Shown piece after piece: positions 27,901 through 36,966 of a stretch of 64,000 nucleotides of DNA. A program made the translations under genes and the position numbers. Source of the DNA: Siphonodentalium dalli (Eukaryota > Mollusca > Scaphopoda > Gadilida > Siphonodentaliidae); the NCBI GenBank assembly GCA_032622095.1, contig CP136061.1:233242944-233306943 (forward strand), read 5' to 3'. The notes below the pieces were generated by a model, which worked only from the letters and a program-made list of their open reading frames with translations, was not told where the DNA came from and made no database searches. Within the stretch, counting starts at the first letter, position 1. Every line of letters begins with the position of its first letter.

Positions 27901-30900
27901 TGATGCCATGAACTATTGAAATACCATAATTATTAGTGTGGTGCAGTAGAACTACCTATCTTTACTAAATATTTAACAGTTACCTTCTATGTACACGACT
28001 ATATATATATATCAGTATCATGTTGGTCTTAAATGAACTTTCAAGAAAATAAATAACTGCATGCCTTTGGATACATGATTTTTACGGAAAAAACATTTCC
28101 TGCTTTGAATTCGCTGCTTTGGGTGCGCAAATTCAAAGTGTGCATATTTAAAACTAAGTGAAAAATAATAATGCATGAATTTAATTATGAGTAAGGTAGT
28201 GCTTCAGCCTAGAACAACTAAGTGATACTCCTTGTTTCCCTGGTCCGATAGTGACATTCTTATTCTATTTCTCTAGCTAGAGATGCAGTGTACTGATGAA
28301 CGAGATGAACCAGAGGAAGAGAAGCATCCTCCTGTCAACATCCCGGCATCGACAATAAAGGATCTGATGGAGATTGAGGCATTGTTGGACAATCCATCTG
28401 TCATGAAGGCACTGGTAAGGCCCTAAAAAATGTAGGCCTAAAAACGAGTGATGTTTCCGGTAACTTCCGGGAAAAATGTAGGGATAGGCGGAAATGAAGG
28501 CACTGGTAATGCCAAAAAAACTTTTTTTCCAACTTTTGAGTCAAAACTTACTGGTTAATTTTTTCTATGTTCTCCCATTCATTTATAAAAGTATACAGTA
28601 ATGCCCTAAATAATCGACTCCTTAACCACAGCAGAATTATGGGTAATTTTTCAGGATTTATTCGGAAATATGGCTTGTTGCCATTCATCGGAAAGCTCTC
28701 AGTGAGAGCTTTCCGATGAATGGCAACAAGCCATATTTCATGCTTTTCAAAATTTTATGGCTTGAGAAATGTAAATTGACTTTATATGTCCTAATTAGTT
28801 GGTATTTGTTGTATTTTTTTTTCATAGGTGCGTCAGTATAATTACATAGGTGGATCATCCCACCAAGAGGTAGTATCCAAGATTTTTGCTGCTACAATGG
28901 TGCACGACCTTGCAGTGAGAATTAATTGGACTGGAAAAGGGTCCAAGAGGAAACAACCAATGCTCGACTTCCCAAAGCTCATCAAGTGTATGCTAAGTAA
29001 GTGACAATAAAAAGATATTGTAAAAAAACTCAGTTTATCGCTTCATTCCAACAAAATCAAAGAAACTGGAAACTTCATATTTGGACTATTAGTGAAAATG
29101 CATTAGAAACAGGAACAAGATTTCAACCTAAAAGTAACGAAAAATACAGGAAATTAAATGATTAAGACTTGAGTAGCTGTTGTGGTGATAATATGCCCTA
29201 TCACTAACTCCTGGCCATTTTAGATCCACCAGGTCCGGTTCCGTGGTTTCATAGATTCATCCAGCCCGGTTCCGTGGTATCAGTGCTACAGGTCAAAGTT
29301 TTAAATTCTTCTAGACGCAAGATCTGTTCATTTCTCATGAACGTTTCTCTTTATGCTATTGCGAACGACAACACGCAGTTGCCTAATTTCGTGCACTACG
29401 CACGTGTTTTCCAATTTTCGCAATTTAGTTTTACAATTGTTCAACAATCTTTTATTCTACAATACTGTCTTATTAATGACAGTAGTCCGTGGGTGGATAT
29501 TTTCATTAACAAATATTTCAATTTTGTTTTATTTACGAGAATCACTTCGAACAAATATTGTTTTTGTTTGCATAAAACAATACTCAATAGAAAAAACCAA
29601 TGCTCTTTAGAGTCATTCGGGTTCTCGTCAGGATTTTTTAACACTGCACCGGATGCAATATTGTGTTGTCGTCTCCACTAAGCTCCAGTTTGGAGTTTGG
29701 TCCCTGACAAAATCCTATCCAAATGTATTAGAAGTAATAATTTACAATATTTTACATTACAATATTTTACAATAATTTTCCTCACGGATGCTAGATAAAA
29801 TAGCCACAGTGTGGCTTGCCTCTTCTCTCTACATTGAACATGCGTCTCAATGCTTTTACGATGAAAACTTTGTAATGTTTTTTTCCCTCCGACTGGTAGG
29901 GGTGCCACGATTGATCGTATAATCGATGAAACGTTGATACAGCCGATATTCAATTACCACTTTCGGCGGCGATTACTCTTGAGTTCTTTATTTCGGATGT
30001 CGAAAAGTACCGGAAATATTTCGATACCCTGTTTTACAGTTTAATATCCATCGGGCAGGTTAACGATCATTGATCGTGCAAAGATATTGTAACACATTGT
30101 GCTCATTACTAATTACCGGCTTTCCTTCCCACGAGACAGTAACGATTGCTCTCGCAATTTTCTATTCACGCGTATTCACCATTTGCACTTGTCCACCTGG
30201 TCACCATCAATATTAAAATATGTGAAGATATATTTAGCACATTTCCCATCTCCGTTAATTTATGGGCATGTGAAAGTGTCAGTGGACTTGGGTATATCAC
30301 ACAATGACCTTTGATTTGAGATAACCCCAAATTACAATTATATTACCGGTGCAATTACACCCTTCTAATCAACGAAACTGTATTTTTTGTCATGGGAAGG
30401 ACAGTCTTGGTGGTTTCTGATACAAATTATGCACATCTGCATATTATGCACTACTTCCTCTGTCCTTGCTATTAGATACGCTTCATCGAATCTAATCTAG
30501 TATTGACTATCGATTATCAAGTTCAATGATCGTGGCACCTCTGCTGACGTGGCACCTTCTCTTGCATCCTCCATTAACTTGGAGACTCCGCTGGAGTTTG
30601 TTGGTGGACATGCCTCCTCCCTCAGGGTCGCGGTGTCCATAGCCCCCGCAGAGAAGGGCAGCGATGGTGGTCCAAGTGCAGCTGCCCTTGGTCCTGCCTC
30701 CGGGTTCGCACCATCGCTGCACCAGCCGGCCACTTGCTACAGCTACCACATCAGTGGTCCGTTTAGCTCGCAAGCCCGGTGCCCTCGGCACATTGCCTGC
30801 CTACGCAGTTCAATGTGTCAACTGCCACTGCTGCCACTCCAGGGGATTTGACCGCACGGGTTCTGACCTGTCCTCCATTCGTCAACGTCTTTTCCGGCAT

Positions 30901-33900
30901 CCGTCCCTCCCGGTTTTGGGGTGGGTATGTATCCCTATTATTCACCTGTGTTCTTTCCTCCACCAGTGTGGCCTTGCTTTGTACAGTTTCTGGCCTCTTT
31001 TGGGCTCCTAGGCCAGAACTTAGACTTAGTTTCCTTTCCGAGGCGCCGGAATTTCTTGCCTCATCAAACCAGGTGACCTGGTCTGGATACTTGCCCCTTT
31101 TCCCCCATCTCCTGGACGGACGGTGCTGTTCAGAGACGAGGACTTGCTGTCGACTCGCAACATCTCCTGGATTTGGCAGCGTTTGATGCATGTCCGTGTT
31201 CGCCATGCCCATCCGAGAGTGCCTCCCTGAGGGTCATTTCGGATGGGTCAGTCCTTCGGTCTTAGGATAACAATTACGCACAATTTTGCATGCATTACCA
31301 GCACGATACTAACAGCACAGAAAAAGGAAGAACAAACAGCGCCATTCTCTTGCTTCCTCCATTCACATGGAGCCTCCGCTGGAGTCGGTTGCGGGACATG
31401 CCTCCTCCTTATTGGTCGCGGCCTCCTGAGCCATCCGCAGAGAAGTACGCCTGTGTCTTCCACAACCGAAGGACTGGATGGGGCCCACATATCAAGAACA
31501 AAAACCAACGTGTGACGATTTTCCTCTGCCAACTCGATACAGCCTGCGCAGCAGGCTCTGGGTCTGTTTAGTGGTCATGCCTCCTCTATTTGTAGTCATG
31601 GCTTCCACAACCTTCGCAGAGACGGTCAACAATGGATTTTCCTCTGCCAACTCGATACAGCCTGCGCTGCAGGCTCGGAATCTGTTGGTCGTCATGCCTC
31701 CTCTATTTGTAGTCGCGGCTTCCACAACCTTCTCAGAGATGGGCAACAATGAATTTTCCTCCGTCAACTCGGTACAGCCTACACTGCAGGCTCTGAATCT
31801 GTTGGTGGTCATGTCACCTCTATTTGTAGCGGCTTCCACAACCTTCGCTGCGACGAGCAGCGATGGAGGTTCTGCAGCATCTACCGCTGGTTCTGTCTCA
31901 GTCCATCCAGGTTCATGCTGTCACGGCACATAGCGGTTTTTCCGAACCCTTTCTTGCCTTGGCTACCTCATTGTTCCTAGTCGCTGACAAACGGCATTCA
32001 TTCGACTGAGTGTTTTGTACAATATTACCTTTGTTCTTTGTACTTTGAGGTTTCCTCGGTCAGTCTGCTTTCTGCCATATCGCATTGCTCTGGCTATGTG
32101 CCGCATTCAGGAACTGCTCCTGAATAAGTTTCTTTCGCCTCCATTCTCACCTCCGTTCTTATCCCGTCGGGGTATTCCAGGTGTTGTTGAGACCTGTCTT
32201 TATAGTTTTGGGCCTTCTAATCTGTTAGATTTTTATTCAACAATTAGGCCGCTTTTATGAGACAAACCTAGACGTATTATGGACATGATTGTGTGTGTGA
32301 ACCTGATAAGTTAGTATGCGGGTGCTATATCTCACAGGGGAAATTGGCGCTCTACTCACTTAGCTGAACATATCATGAATATCGACCGTTCAGCTCCATA
32401 GACACTATCGTCTGAACTACGCTCATTTTCAATTTTACTTCTAGATTTGGGATGTATCTTTCAGTGACCACCTAACACCATAGGATTTCATCATATAGCG
32501 TATCGGCATTTCATTGGTGTCTAGGCGGCATGTATGTAGTCCATTTTGTTATCGTATTTGTCACAGCACAGACTTTGAACAAAGAATATTTTCCAATTCT
32601 ATGTTATCACTCGGCCGAGTGTTTAACATCACTTGGCAGGCGTGATTCTAATTCTAATCTGATTTAGAGATTACCGACATTTCACAATTATTGCTGCATG
32701 CCCATCGGTGCTTGAGCACACCAGTTGGCGGGTTATCACAGTTTTTGTAACTTTCTGCTAACCAACGGTATGGGTTCCCTATACCACCACCTGACGAACG
32801 ATATTAAACTAAGTTCCACATTTATTTTGAAACCATGCAGGCCAGTTCATTGCATCACAGATTGGCTGTATGATCAGACAGTGTTCCATTCGCGGTATTA
32901 GTTCCTCTCCTCGGTTGCCCGTACACTTCAATTTCCAGTTCCTTGGCTTGGTGTACCAGAGGCAGGCAATCTTTCCATCTTGGTCCCCTCCCTTATGTGT
33001 ATGTTTTTTCTTTCCATGATTTCCAGTGCTCAACTCAGTCATGTTTTCCTGGTGTATCCCTGGTCCCCCCCCATTGGTCTGGGCCCAACGGTTTCTCATA
33101 TCTCCCCTGGGTCTCTCGGTCGGGCTCAAAATACTGTCAAGTCTGTCATACCGCACTGAGCATTGTATTATGGGCCAGTCAACATCTGGATGTCGTGCTA
33201 GTGCTGCTTCATCCTCTAAGGAGGGGGGTGGGGTAGGTTCCTTTATCCTATTGGGTACATGAATGAATGAGTTATCCCCCTTGCCTAGGACCAATGTTTA
33301 TCCTGGACACCTTCACCCTGTGATCATTACTAGTAGGGCACATGACGTGTGTTTCCTTTTAGGAGGCTCAGTGTTTTTGAGTTTATCTGAACTATTACAT
33401 ATGGGACACAATGACCTATTTTTTGGCACATGTCTACCAAGAAATCTTTTTGGTACAGGATGCAGGTCTTTTCTGCTTCAGCAGGTGGGTTTCATGGACA
33501 TAGTCGGATTATCTGCCTCGTGGCCTCCTCCTCTTCAAGAATTCTAATTATAACCATTAGTTTCAGTGTCCAAGATATATTTGACGGAGATATAATATTT
33601 TTTTACCCAAAATATGTATCTCCTATAATAAATATCTTGGACACTGAACACAGCAAGGGCCCTCCCGGTTGGGATCAACATTCCCGCCCCGCGCACTCGG
33701 TCAAACGCATCAAACACACAGGAGGAAGAAATTAAAATGGGAAGGAAAGCCGGTAATGAGCACAATGCGTTACAAATATCTTTGCACGATCAACGTTCGT
33801 TAACCTGCCCGATGGATATTAAACTGTAAAACAGGGTATCCAAATATGTCCGGTACTTTTCGACATCCGAAATAAAGAACTCAAGAGTAATCGCCGCCGA

Positions 33901-36900
33901 AAGTGGTAATTGAATATCGGCTGTATCAACGTTTCATAGATTATACGATCAATCGTGGCACCCCTACCAGTCGGAGGGAAAAAAACATTACGAAGTTTTC
34001 ATCGTAAAAGCATTGAGACGCATGTTCAATGTAGAGAGAAGAGGCAAGCCACACTGTGGCTATTTTATCTAGCATCTGTGAGGAAAATTATTGTAAAATA
34101 TTGTAATGTAAAATATTGTAAATTATTACTTCTAATACATTTGGATAGGATTTTGTCAGGGACCAAACTCCAAACTGGAGCTTAGTGGAGACGACAACAC
34201 AATATTGCATCCGGTGCAGTGTTAAAAAATCCTGACGAGAACCCGAATGACTAAAGAGCATCAGTTTTTTCTATTGAGTATTGTTTTATGCAAACAAAAA
34301 CAATATTTGTTCGAAGTGATTCTCGTAAATAAAACAAAATTGAAATATTTGTTAATGAAAATATCCACCCACGGACTACTGTCATTAATAAGACAGTATT
34401 GTAGAATAAAAGATTGTTGAACAATTGTAAAACTAAATTGCGAAAATTGGAAAACATGTGCGTAGTGCACGAAATTAGGCAACTGCGTGTTTTCGTTCGC
34501 AATAGCATAAAGAGAAACGTTCATGAGAAATGAACAGATCTTGCGTCTAGAAGAATTTAAAATGAATGAGGTCTTGTCTTTCAAGCGCTGTTATAGTGAA
34601 AGGACTCGCATGATTGGTCCAAAGATATAATCGCCATTAATTGGCATTTGACAAGTGCGCGTACTCGAGGTATTGCGTACCGATTTTAAAAACGACTTCT
34701 AGAAATCTTGCAAGCAAGAAATATATAACCATTAGTTTCAGTGTCCAAGATATTTATTATAGGAGATACATATTTTGGGTAAAATAATATTATTTCTTGT
34801 ACAAGTCAGGTCATGGTGAAAAGTCATATTGGAGACACGCAGTGTCGAGTCCAATATGACTTTTCACCATGACCTGGACTCGTACAAGAAAAACACATAC
34901 TGTACACAAGTTTCACATTACTTTAAGTACATCATTCATATTGTATATACAAATATACACCTTAAGATACATCAGGCTTATGAAGTACTCAGCTCGATGT
35001 GACATATACATTAATTCATAATTGAGGAGTATGAAGATTAAAAACATCTTGTTTGTCTTGTTTCCAGCATCGGCTACGAGACATCAAAATCTCACTGAGG
35101 TTGTATTTGCTAGTCATGCCAAAAGGTGGCTTCGTCGTGCACCTGATAGACATGGAGGTCGCAGTCAACAAAAACAGAAAATAAAAAATCAAGTGGAGTC
35201 ATCGGTAAGCCAAATATATCACGCAATCAAATTACCTGTGTGTTTTTCAACATGTTTCATGATTTTCAGTGGTTTCACTGATTTTACTCTTTACTGTCTT
35301 GGAATTGCTTTTGGTGGCAAGGCAATGGTCTTCGAACGAAAATTGTGAAATACAACATTGTTATTCTGTTTAGTAGCCTGTCATTTGTAAAACAAAAATG
35401 GGTTTCATAAAAAATGTTGGGCAACATATTTTATCTTAAAGCTCGTATACTGGAGACATTGGAAACCAATGTTGACAACTTCTTATCACTTCGTTGCCTC
35501 AAGAATGGTGTTACCATAGCAACAGTATGTGATTTCTGATAATTCTGGAAAATGACCATATATGAAGTATTTTAGTGATAGTGGTGGACCTATTGGTGGA
35601 TATAGTTATATAGTAATATTTATATGTATAAATTCTCCATGGTGGACAGCCAGTACTTATCTAAGGGTCAAGGTCAATGAAAGTACATTATAAAAAATTG
35701 AGTGATTATTATTTCTGTGATAGATTTTTCGAAACATGTGACTGGGCCAATGCCCACCCATAATGTGTGGCAATTGTTTATGGGGAAGGTCGATTTTTCA
35801 TTTTAGTCACATGTTTTGTAAAATTTCTCACATGAGTAATAATCACCCTATGGATATGATATATGGCTCAAAATAAAGGCTATCTAACCAAATGATAGGC
35901 TACCAGTTGCTTAAAACTTTCTATACTAAAGCATCATTGATGAGTAGTTACCCATAGGAAATGTTCAGAAAATAAGTTCAACAAACAACCATAGTCATAA
36001 TTTGTCAGTCGTTATATTAGATTAAATTAGTTTGTAATCCTTTACAAAGTTCTCCCTACATTTTTCTGGACCTGGGGAGGTATAATAACCCATGCTTACT
36101 ATGCCAGTCTATGACGGTCAGAAACAAAATTTAAATAAAACACTTACTCACTCATTGATTTTCAAAAAAATTGCCCGAGAATCAAATATCTCTTTTTGTT
36201 TGGCCTTATTATGTACATTTGTCTATAATAGTACTTAACAGTATACTCTATAATTCAACATAATAACTCTAATTTATTATTCTGATCATAGTCGCGAAGG
36301 GATGGGTTAAACATCTGCCGATCATGATTGCCCTCTCATTATCTAAACATTTCCCTAAATAAATTGGGCTTCTTCTGCACTTTTATTTTCCTGTCATCTG
36401 CTTTTATCCTCTCAACATCCCTCCAAATCAATAATAGACCATTCCGATGTACACTTTTTAACTAACTAGTAGAATCCATTTAGTATAGAAAGGGTTAAAC
36501 TATGACATCTTTTTTGGAAGCCAAACAATGATCAACTTGTTCATTTCACAATGAATAAATAATAGCAGTTTTATTTTATCCATAATTAACCCTTTCATGA
36601 CTGGAGATACCATGGCACCAGGCATGATGCATGATGTCTAATATTGTTTATAAATAATAAAGCTGCAGTTGAAACATATCTTTGCTGGACGATTCTCACT
36701 GGTTTAATGAGATTTTAATTTTATTGCAATTATTTAAATCAGAAAGCTTTTTCAATTGTATCAAGACAGTAGACACCGTTAATGAGTTTATATGAGATGC
36801 ATCCAATCAGAATGAGTGTTATAGTGAGTTTATATGAGATGCATCCAATCAGAATGATTGTTATAGTGACAAATATTCAACTTGAGTTACAATTGTTACT

Positions 36901-36966
36901 GTTCTTTGGTTTTTATTTTTCTCTTAACAGGAATCATCTGACAGCAGCTTCGGTGGCAGCTTTTAG
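9889..36966 (+). CDS. Seven-exon gene with DUF4806-type domain (spliced)
   Basis: Joined exons 9889-9971, 11057-11175, 23296-23393, 25203-25340, 25750-25918, 26763-26899 and 36931-36966 give 780 nt, a 259-residue product. Every junction has AG/GT and compatible phase (2,1,0,0,1,0). The start ATG has an in-frame TAG 15 nt upstream. Residues 1-67 are basic and Ser/Thr-rich (SRRQRRK, SPGRPRS). About 70-100 look like a coiled coil. About 120-232 match my memory of Pfam DUF4806: IPASTIKDLMEIE, IGGSS, LAVRINWTGKGSKRK, then the position where copy b has RWLRRAPDR. The tail is basic and then ends ESSDSSFGGSF. DUF4806 has no assigned function; it occurs in cnidarian, mollusc and fish proteins, some linked to transposon-derived genes. 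Exons 4-6 exist twice (b set at 28277-35204), so a 407-residue two-module product or alternative splicing is possible. The exon structure is read directly, the family call is from memory, and expression is unknown. Confidence 0.78.
10095..10510 (+). repeat. Dispersed mollusc-type repeat, two diverged units
   Basis: Intron 1 sequence with 'gtctgtctgcc' followed by two units sharing 'gtctgaactgaatgg', 'gaatttgggtt' and 'cctgccaattttgaccag'-like cores. Such pieces recur at 12900-13110 and in unit 2 (58190-58560). Confidence 0.55.
10613..10729 (+). mobile_element. Half copy of TA-type palindromic MITE
   Basis: Carries one arm of the family complete at 24930-25144 (from taatgccctaaataat to ttcatcggaaagctctca). 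Also present at 58702-58807 in unit 2, so it predates the duplication. Confidence 0.7.
11057..11175 (+). CDS. DUF4806 gene exon 2
   Basis: Acceptor tttatttcag, donor atg/gtgagc. The split arginine codon joins exon 1 in frame and 39 codons follow, rich in Lys, Ser and Thr with SPGRPRSTQVTSTSQQ. The second copy at 59112-59230 differs visibly by one synonymous change (aaa to aag). Confidence 0.78.
11176..12865. other. Intron 2, left part
   Basis: AT-rich non-coding DNA closely matched in unit 2, where it is interrupted by insertions at 59433-60439 and 61518-63310. No further exon found in the phase required. Confidence 0.5.
12866..14796. other. Unit 1-only intron block
   Basis: Absent from unit 2, where the flanks meet near 63710. 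It begins with 'accatagtatggtaaacata' and a (GTCC/GTCTGT)n run at 12928-12964, a common mollusc-type dispersed repeat. The rest is AT-rich without recognised content. Short ORFs across the GTCTGT run (CLSVCLSV) are repeat translations. Confidence 0.55.
15170..16340. repeat. Foldback structure with tandem repeat core
   Basis: About 15170-15400 and 16095-16340 are imperfect inverted repeats (for example 'cctcatagattctcaaaatc' against its complement near 16200-16220). Between them is a diverged direct repeat: 'gtaccttcatggtgtaat' at about 15567 and 15759, each followed by 'gatgtgcaacatgtatatag'. It may be a non-autonomous foldback transposon. No flanking duplication was found. Confidence 0.6.
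16479..17340 (+). repeat. About 375 bp tandem repeat, two and a part copies
   Basis: Units start at about 16481 and 16855 with 'gaggtgaacctat' or 'aaggtgaacctatg', 'acaagctgtttttggtgt' and end with 'ccaggatgggaaagt'. A decayed third piece runs to about 17340. No coding support. Confidence 0.65.
17400..19130. repeat. Intron 2, short tandem repeats
   Basis: A 41 bp exact direct repeat ('gtcgatgttagtaaaatgct' onward) occurs twice at about 17893-17973. About 18060-18120 and 18410-18470 share a diverged 'ttttaccactttcggtctcc'-like unit. Pieces resembling 27240-27400 and 32330-32460 (Ser/Ala-like 'gcgtcccgaatcgag' and complement) occur near 17810-17880. No gene seen. Confidence 0.45.
19139..19440 (+). 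pseudogene. THAP-domain pseudogene fragment
   Basis: In one plus-strand frame from 19139: CSVFGC (the C-x4-C pair), then LHSFPSDFRLRDIW, then ICSVHFE (the C-x2-H pair), spaced as in THAP zinc-dependent DNA-binding domains. Two in-frame stops interrupt it (about 19178 and 19232) and a third falls at 19381. After a frameshift, DATPTLNKP resembles the proline motif that closes THAP domains. THAP domains occur in host regulators and in P-element or Kolobok-type transposases. The origin here is unknown, and the fragment lies inside intron 2. Confidence 0.7.
19619..19940 (+). repeat. About 205 bp direct tandem repeat
   Basis: 'agtaaatattcacgatgaca' occurs at 19619 and 19824, each followed by about 110 bp of similar text ending 'gtgcgaataaa'. 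Sequence to 20340 has nothing recognised. Confidence 0.6.
20340..20515 (+). mobile_element. Probable LINE/SINE 3' end
   Basis: 'gggggtagcaggaagacagc' leads to 'attgtaaataaattatccta' and a (TCCTA) repeat tail, the usual look of a retroposon 3' end. No open frame upstream. Confidence 0.45.
20516..23295. repeat. Intron 2, degenerate repeats before exon 3
   Basis: 21505-21880 holds two related units ('catgcctatatg', 'cccatattgttccc', 'ggatcaaagtag') after 'ctagctgatatgcccgactt', a motif common near the ends of LINE-like repeats; a similar ACTAGCTG motif is at 21893. 21940-22640 is a degenerate tandem array (period roughly 120-170) of 'cacctat..tgacactcc' units. 22960-23210 has a GTCTGTCTGTCC repeat and 'gatggcctttggcccctttg'. 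No gene seen. Confidence 0.45.
23296..23393 (+). CDS. DUF4806 gene exon 3 (coiled coil)
   Basis: Acceptor tttatttttag, donor acg/gtgaga. The split codon g/at gives Asp in frame with exon 2 across an intron of about 12.1 kb. The 33 residues include KDLLKMVASVQDEQRQIAAE and continue with a leucine-spaced helix, so a short coiled coil and oligomerisation are likely. The exon ends in phase 0, so it can splice to either exon 4 copy. No second copy lies in the window. Confidence 0.75.
24930..25144. mobile_element. Complete palindromic TA-type MITE (mariner-like)
   Basis: A 215 bp near-perfect palindrome starting CAGTAATGC and ending GCATTACTG, flanked by TA on both sides. Copy b of the local duplication has the empty site (agaacaacTAagtgatac near 28213), so a TA target duplication is shown by comparison. 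TA targets and CAGT ends are typical of Tc1/mariner MITEs. Arms meet at 'agctctcactgagagct'. Confidence 0.88.
25203..25340 (+). CDS. DUF4806 gene exon 4a
   Basis: Acceptor ttattcctctag, donor ctg/gtaagg, 46 codons, phase 0 at both ends. An acidic linker (CTDERDEPGEEK) leads into the start of the domain (IPASTIKDLMEIEAMLDSP). It differs from exon 4b at 8 sites, 5 of them amino-acid changing. Confidence 0.8.
25517..25660. mobile_element. Partial TA-type MITE, intron 4a
   Basis: Left arm complete from cagtaatgccctaaataa. The right arm stops after 'catcaagccatatttc'. The same truncated copy is in intron 4b, so it predates the exon duplication. Confidence 0.8.
25750..25918 (+). CDS. DUF4806 gene exon 5a (domain core)
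   Basis: Acceptor ttcttcatag, donor taa/gtaagt. The 56 codons plus one base carry IGGSSHQEVVSKIFAATM and LAVRINWTGKGSKRKQ, the most recognisable part of the domain. It differs from exon 5b at 8 sites, 7 of them synonymous (the eighth is Cys versus Tyr). The last 70 or so bases are identical. Confidence 0.82.
26763..26899 (+). CDS. DUF4806 gene exon 6a (conserved Trp lost)
   Basis: Acceptor cttgtttccag, donor tcg/gtaagc. It joins exon 5a with a split Thr codon. Where exon 6b reads KRWLRRAPDR, this copy reads KMCLRRAPDR. The usual tryptophan and preceding arginine of this domain family are replaced by two single-base changes. A basic tail (RSQQKQKIKNQ) follows. The exon ends in phase 0 and can join exon 4b or exon 7. 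Confidence 0.78.
28277..28414 (+). CDS. DUF4806 gene exon 4b (tandem copy)
   Basis: Second copy of exon 4 with the same acceptor (ttctctag) and donor (ctg/gtaagg), 46 codons. Changes from 4a include Gly to Glu, His to Asn, Met to Leu, Ser to Asn and Ala to Val. It is open and in phase with exons 3 and 6a. Confidence 0.8.
28597..28740. mobile_element. Partial TA-type MITE, intron 4b
   Basis: Counterpart of 25517-25660 with the same truncation point. Confidence 0.8.
28828..28996 (+). CDS. DUF4806 gene exon 5b (tandem copy)
   Basis: Second copy of exon 5, acceptor tttttttcatag, donor taa/gtaagt, fully open. Almost all differences from 5a are third-position changes. The next in-phase exon, 6b, is 6 kb downstream because a large inverted-repeat structure lies in this intron. 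Confidence 0.82.
29195..29297 (-). mobile_element. Half of a palindromic MITE (family of 46130)
   Basis: Matches the complement of the right half of the element at 46130-46362, from 'atgccctatcactaactc' through 'ggatccaccaggtcc'-like text to 'caggtcaaag'. It abuts the large inverted-repeat structure, suggesting the latter interrupted or deleted part of it. Confidence 0.7.
30507..31212 (-). other. Unidentified GC-rich ORFs in element core
   Basis: Overlapping minus-strand frames at 30507-30791 and 30763-31212 (94 and 149 codons) are rich in Arg, Gly, Ala and Ser. Plus-strand frames of similar length overlap them, so length alone is not evidence, given that GC-rich DNA has few stops. No family recognised. 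Confidence 0.2.
31519..31870 (+). repeat. Three-copy 117 bp tandem repeat
   Basis: Units begin at about 31519, 31636 and 31753 with 'ttttcctctgccaactcg' and contain 'atgcctcctctatttgtagt' and 'cttccacaacctt'. The plus frame 31478-31933 reads LLVVMPPLFVV..ASTTFAE per 39-residue unit. The minus frame 31492-31839 is also open (TTNRGGMTTNRFRACS). Diverged relatives lie near 30590 and 31375. Confidence 0.75.
32809..33294 (-). other. Unidentified 161-codon ORF in element core
   Basis: Hydrophilic, charged product (for example PPPSLEDEAALARHPDVDW, HGKKKHTHKGGDQDGK) with no recognised motif. It is the longest frame of the core's right half and is partly overlapped by plus-strand frames. It could be a remnant gag-like or accessory protein. 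Very uncertain. Confidence 0.2.
33548..33655. repeat. Palindrome repeated outside the element
   Basis: 'tttcagtgtccaagatat' and its complement face each other around a short centre with 'acccaaaatatgtatctcct'. One arm with its left flank (ataaccattagtttcagtg) recurs at 34727-34790, just beyond the right terminal repeat. Confidence 0.7.
34793..34892. repeat. Long hairpin
   Basis: Arms of about 40 bp ('caggtcatggtgaaaagtca' and complement) around 'gacacgcagtgtc'. It marks the right edge of the block inserted in copy b, beyond which 3.2 kb duplication sequence resumes (34909). Confidence 0.75.
35068..35204 (+). CDS. DUF4806 gene exon 6b (conserved Trp kept)
   Basis: Second copy of exon 6, same splice sites as 6a. 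It retains KRWLRRAPDR, which fits the domain consensus I remember, so the b module looks like the more canonical domain. It differs from 6a at three sites, all amino-acid changing. Confidence 0.8.
35444..36755. other. Intron before terminal exon
   Basis: No coding sequence recognised. 35701-35748 and 35807-35852 form an imperfect inverted repeat (gtgattattatttctgtga and complement). 35955-36500 shares phrases with the Harbinger-like element at 59433 ('ggaaatgttcaga..ataagtt', 'tttagtatagaaagggttaa'). Confidence 0.5.

Larger units (their letters stand above)
29300..34562. mobile_element. 5.3 kb structure with about 830 bp terminal inverted repeats
   Basis: 29300-30131 and 33738-34562 are inverted copies of each other with few differences, from 'ttttaaattcttctagacgc' inward to 'ccggctttccttccca'. 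The arms hold short ORFs with no recognised domain. The core (30132-33737) is much richer in G+C than the surroundings and pyrimidine-biased on the plus strand at 30500-32200. It carries a 117 bp tandem repeat. No transposase, integrase, polymerase or tyrosine recombinase motif was recognised, so it could be a non-autonomous foldback or DIRS-like element or an inverted duplication. It sits in the intron between exons 5b and 6b. Confidence 0.75.
27438..35443 (+). repeat. Copy b of 3.2 kb tandem duplication, interrupted
   Basis: Colinear with 24228-27150 except that about 29193-34908 replaces roughly 490 bp of copy a (26112-26605). Without that block the copy would be close to the length of copy a. 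Exons 4b, 5b and 6b are all open. Confidence 0.8.

Noticed and set aside
29274-29681. 135-codon ORF and its inverted mate at 34261-34584
   Set aside because: Within the inverted arms, AT-rich, no motif, with other frames also open; not supported as a gene.
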